A program made the translations under genes and the position numbers. A stretch of DNA of 64,000 bases from Sialis fuliginosa (taxonomy: Eukaryota; Arthropoda; Insecta; Megaloptera; Sialidae): contig OY540811.1 of assembly GCA_961205875.1 (NCBI GenBank), positions 16,733,248 through 16,797,247 of the forward strand, in the 5' to 3' direction. This document shows, piece after piece, positions 61,301-64,000 of the stretch. Every line of letters starts with the position of its first letter. Within the stretch, counting starts at the first letter, position 1. The notes under the pieces are model-generated. The model was not told the DNA's origin and did not search any database. It saw only the letters and a program-made list of their open reading frames with translations.

Positions 61301-63028
61301 TTTGTTTCTTTTGGAACCCTTACGATAGACATTGTACCATTACCGTCGGTGACAACAACTTCATCAACAATAGCTTGAATATCACTCTTCAAATTTCTAG
61401 GATCAATAGCTAAATATAAATCATCTTTGCGTCCGATTACATCTTGTGATGGGCATTGGTCATGAGGAACACAAACACAGTCAAAGTTTTCTCTTGAGTA
61501 GTCGTATTGGTATTGGTCCGCAGATGTCTGGATGCTATTACCATTCAACTGTCCGTTATTGATATTCAATTCTTTCTTATAAAATGGTGCTGTGTTTCCG
61601 TACTGTCCATATTGTCCAACAGTTGCACCGAAGGTGTTTGATGCTTGACCGTAATACCCTTGTTGATTCTGGGCATAAACTGAAGATGCAGATTGCTGAC
61701 CGAATGTTTGAGGACCATGATGTTCAATGACAGGTTTTGTTACTGCTGATGTGTACAAATTAGAATGTCCACTGTTGACTCCACTATTAACACCGCTATA
61801 TGATCCACTAGCAAGACCTCCATAGCTTCCTCCGAAGTTTGATCCGTATGTAGTTCCTGAATTTACAGCAGTTGATCCTCCATAAGTATTGCCTGTACCG
61901 AATGCACCAAGGCCGGAAGAACTGTGTTGGCTTGAACTGCCGCTTCCACCAGTTAAGAATGGAGCAGCGACTTCAACGAAACCTCCATTTTGAGATGCAG
62001 AACCAAATGTGTGGGTCTGAGTTTTGACTGGGACAGGAACGGGATTGTTGACGACTACAGTCGGAACTTTAACTTCATCAGATGAATGGTGGAAATGATG
62101 GTGTACATGTTGTTGAACTCCCGTACTGGTTGTCGCTGATCCAACTTGGCCACTAGCTTGCGCTAACTCCGAATGGAAAGATTCTTTGTGATGATGAACT
62201 TTTGGTGGTTCGAATTTATATGAACCTTCAGCTTCAATTGGTCCATAAAAAATTTCACCAGGTTTGGACAATGGTGGGTATGGGCTGTCGTAAATAATTC
62301 CAGAACTTGAACCGCCATATTGAGGTTTATTTATATTTGGTACCGGTCCGTATCCTCTACGGGGTGGAATTCCTCCAGGTCGTGGGGTAACGAAGTTTGG
62401 TGGGCGTTTTGGAAATGGCATTGGTTTGGCTGGACCATATCCCTTTACTGGATGTCGGATTGGAATAGAAGCAATTGGGCGACCTACTGGTTTGATAGCA
62501 ACGGGTTGAGCGTAAAAAAGTTCGCCAGGAGATACGTATGGACGATTATCACACTAAAATACAAAACGAATAAAAGTGAATACATACACACGGAAACACA
62601 TTAAATTAACTTACATTCATAAGCCCTAAACTGCACAATCTCTCCTTGATTAAATTTCTTGCTTCTACATCGTCGCCTTTTTGCAGAGCATCCTGAATCT
62701 CAGGGTCTGTATAAACTTCGTCGTATTCTTTCAAGTTACGCCCCTGTCTTCCAGAATTGAGGATAGTTTCGACTATTTCATCAATATCTGTATCGTTAAG
62801 AGCCTGCTGACCGTATAACTGTGGATCATAGGCTTCTTGTTCGTATGCTTGAGATTCCATAGCTAGATTGTCAACTGGTTGGAAACCCTGCAAGATTTCG
62901 CCTTGTTGGAAATCTCCATGCGATGAGGGTGCCTCGTCTGCTCCCCAAGTCCATGATTTTTTCGTTTCACAAAATACAGTCTGGATGAGCAGACATGCTG
63001 CGATCGTAGTTACAAGATGAAGTCGCAT
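58377..63028 (-). CDS. scaf: Secreted CLIP-type serine protease homolog, Scarface-like (catalytic Ser to Gly)
   Basis: Six coding exons: 62615-63028, 61195-62553, 59609-60670, 59096-59409, 58805-59037, 58377-58744; 1249 residues. [20 protein letters not shown] is a signal peptide. I start at this Met because an acceptor (TTAATTACAG) ends at 63033, making the in-frame upstream Met intronic. Then come a long Gly/Ser/Pro-rich region, [15 protein letters not shown] (about 495-509), basic sites KR and RRRR, a His/Pro-rich repeat, CGPRHVCC (958-965) and an S1 domain (about 998-1245). His1046 (TAAHC) and Asp1096 (YNDLAIL) of the triad are present, but the Ser motif reads GDGGGP, with Gly1199, so it should be inactive. 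In flies, Scarface is an inactive JNK-target protein acting on the basement membrane and epithelial morphogenesis. Orthology to scaf is likely, not proven; the protein is longer than I recall for Drosophila. The start of exon 3 (60670) rests on phase and a TTTTCCAG acceptor. Confidence 0.8.
60190..60300 (-). repeat. Coding 39-bp repeat, His/Pro-rich
   Basis: Within exon 3 of the protease homolog, a 39-base unit recurs (TGTGGCTCAT on the plus strand at 60201 and 60240) and encodes [17 protein letters not shown] 13-residue repeats, preceded by [19 protein letters not shown]. Such His/Pro-rich spacers are fast-evolving and may bind metal or act as flexible linkers; no function is shown. Confidence 0.8.
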
Positions 63029-64000
63029 TTTTCTGTAATTAATGTATTTTTGCAATATTTACGTATTATTTAATAATAAAGGTAAGTTGTATAGGTGCAA
63101 TATTTTTTTATTACAGCTAATACCAAATTAAAAATATCAGTTAAAAAGATTAATAAATAATAACGAAATCTTAAAAATACCTTAATTAATTAAGTAGTTA
63201 CGATATGTATTTTCTAAAAGTAAAGATCAAAGAAATTTCTCTCGTAGGACGAAAAGAAAGTTATTCGAATTGAAATTGATTCGAAGTGATTCACACGATA
63301 ATATTATATCAAAATACTTTCAGTTAATGAAATAAATCATACAATTGGTAATAAACAACAAACTCTACTTAAAACGTATTTAACAAAAGGTGCTATTTTC
63401 CTTATCTTTTAAAGCCGACATACAAATTTAACCAGCCATGACGAGAATTTAAACAGACGAAGAATATAACTATTAAAAAGACATGCGTATTCACCGGTAA
63501 GCAGTCTGTATGATAATTATATATATAATTGTAATACATATTATATATGTAATTTATTTAGTTCCTCTTGAACGAACAATATAACTTTTTTTTAAATTAA
63601 TTTTAAATATCAAACCCCGTACATTTTGTATTTTTCAATTATTTTATTTAATTTCGATAAAATAATACCTATAAAATCAAAGTATACGTAGTTACTTAGT
63701 AAATTAATATAAAGTTTAAAAATATTGTAATTATAATTTATGGAAAACTGCTCAGCTGAAATAAAATATAAAATTCTAGAAATTTGTATTTTCTTAATTA
63801 GATTTATTATTTGGGTTGAATGTAATTTAATTTTAAAATCAAGAATAATATTAATTATCGCAGGACTGTTTCTTCATCTTTCACGATGTATAGGTATAAA
63901 CATTAATTGCCTGAAAACTATAAATGTACGAATATATCGTGGATGCATTTTTGCACTTTCGATTTGTTTCAAAATGTTAAGCAAAGAAAGTTTTCGTGTG
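63029..64000 (-). promoter_or_regulatory. Upstream region of the protease homolog
   Basis: A splice acceptor ends at 63033, four bases before the start codon, so the first exon is non-coding and lies further upstream, perhaps beyond the window. The remaining 970 bases are AT-rich. I see no other coding exon and no convincing TATA/initiator pair. Confidence 0.35.

Noticed and set aside
63026-63055. Upstream in-frame Met for the protease homolog
   Set aside because: A good splice acceptor lies between it and the signal peptide Met, so the upstream codons are probably intronic.

Overview
This is an AT-rich (roughly three quarters A+T by eye) insect nuclear genome window. All genes are split by GT-AG introns, and the recognisable proteins (Fasciclin 1, a Scarface-like serine protease homolog) are arthropod-type. 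A short (TTAGG)n run matches the usual insect telomere motif. I cannot fix the insect order from the sequence alone. No bacterial, viral or CRISPR-like locus was seen.

Layout. Positions 1-15,000 hold no recognisable coding exon. This stretch is dominated by repeats: a 200-bp foldback MITE with TTA target duplications (1796-1995) and a composite element of about 5 kb (about 3045-8030). The composite has inverted arms of 151-bp tandem repeats, an inner array of 184-bp repeats (about 8.6 copies) flanked by a 372-bp direct duplication, and a short TTAGG run. From 15,015 to 41,400 (+) lies a 5'-truncated Fasciclin 1 gene (Fas1). Ten constitutive exons encode 574 residues, and I found five candidate micro/cassette exons (9, 6, 6, 21 and 9 nt), all of which keep the reading frame. 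Its introns carry several non-autonomous DNA transposons and LINE-tail-like repeats. A complete hAT-type element with an 8-bp target duplication lies at 45,754-46,922.

The right third is compact. A minus-strand gene (47,379-50,494, 8 exons, 697 aa) resembles CFAP92/KIAA1257. It is divergent from PA2G4/EBP1 (50,818-52,909 +, 7 exons, 395 aa), with a palindromic GTCACGTGAC E-box between them. MIC13/QIL1 (55,183-55,646 -, 115 aa) is head-to-head with mitochondrial ribosomal protein mRpS34 (56,129-56,761 +, 188 aa). IQCK (56,922-57,900 -, 228 aa) is convergent with mRpS34. Last is a large secreted serine protease homolog (58,377-63,028 -, 6 coding exons, 1249 aa) in which the catalytic Ser is Gly; it most resembles Scarface.

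Functional pairing: two mitochondrial genes share one divergent promoter region, and two cilia-associated families (CFAP92-like, IQCK) lie within about 10 kb. Fas1 (GPI-anchored adhesion) and the Scarface-like protein (secreted, matrix-associated in flies) act outside the cell. Exon coordinates were read by eye from splice consensus, phase and family similarity. The strongest points for follow-up are the Fas1 micro-exons, the composite repeat, and the roughly 450-residue insertion inside the CLIP-like cysteine pattern of the protease homolog.
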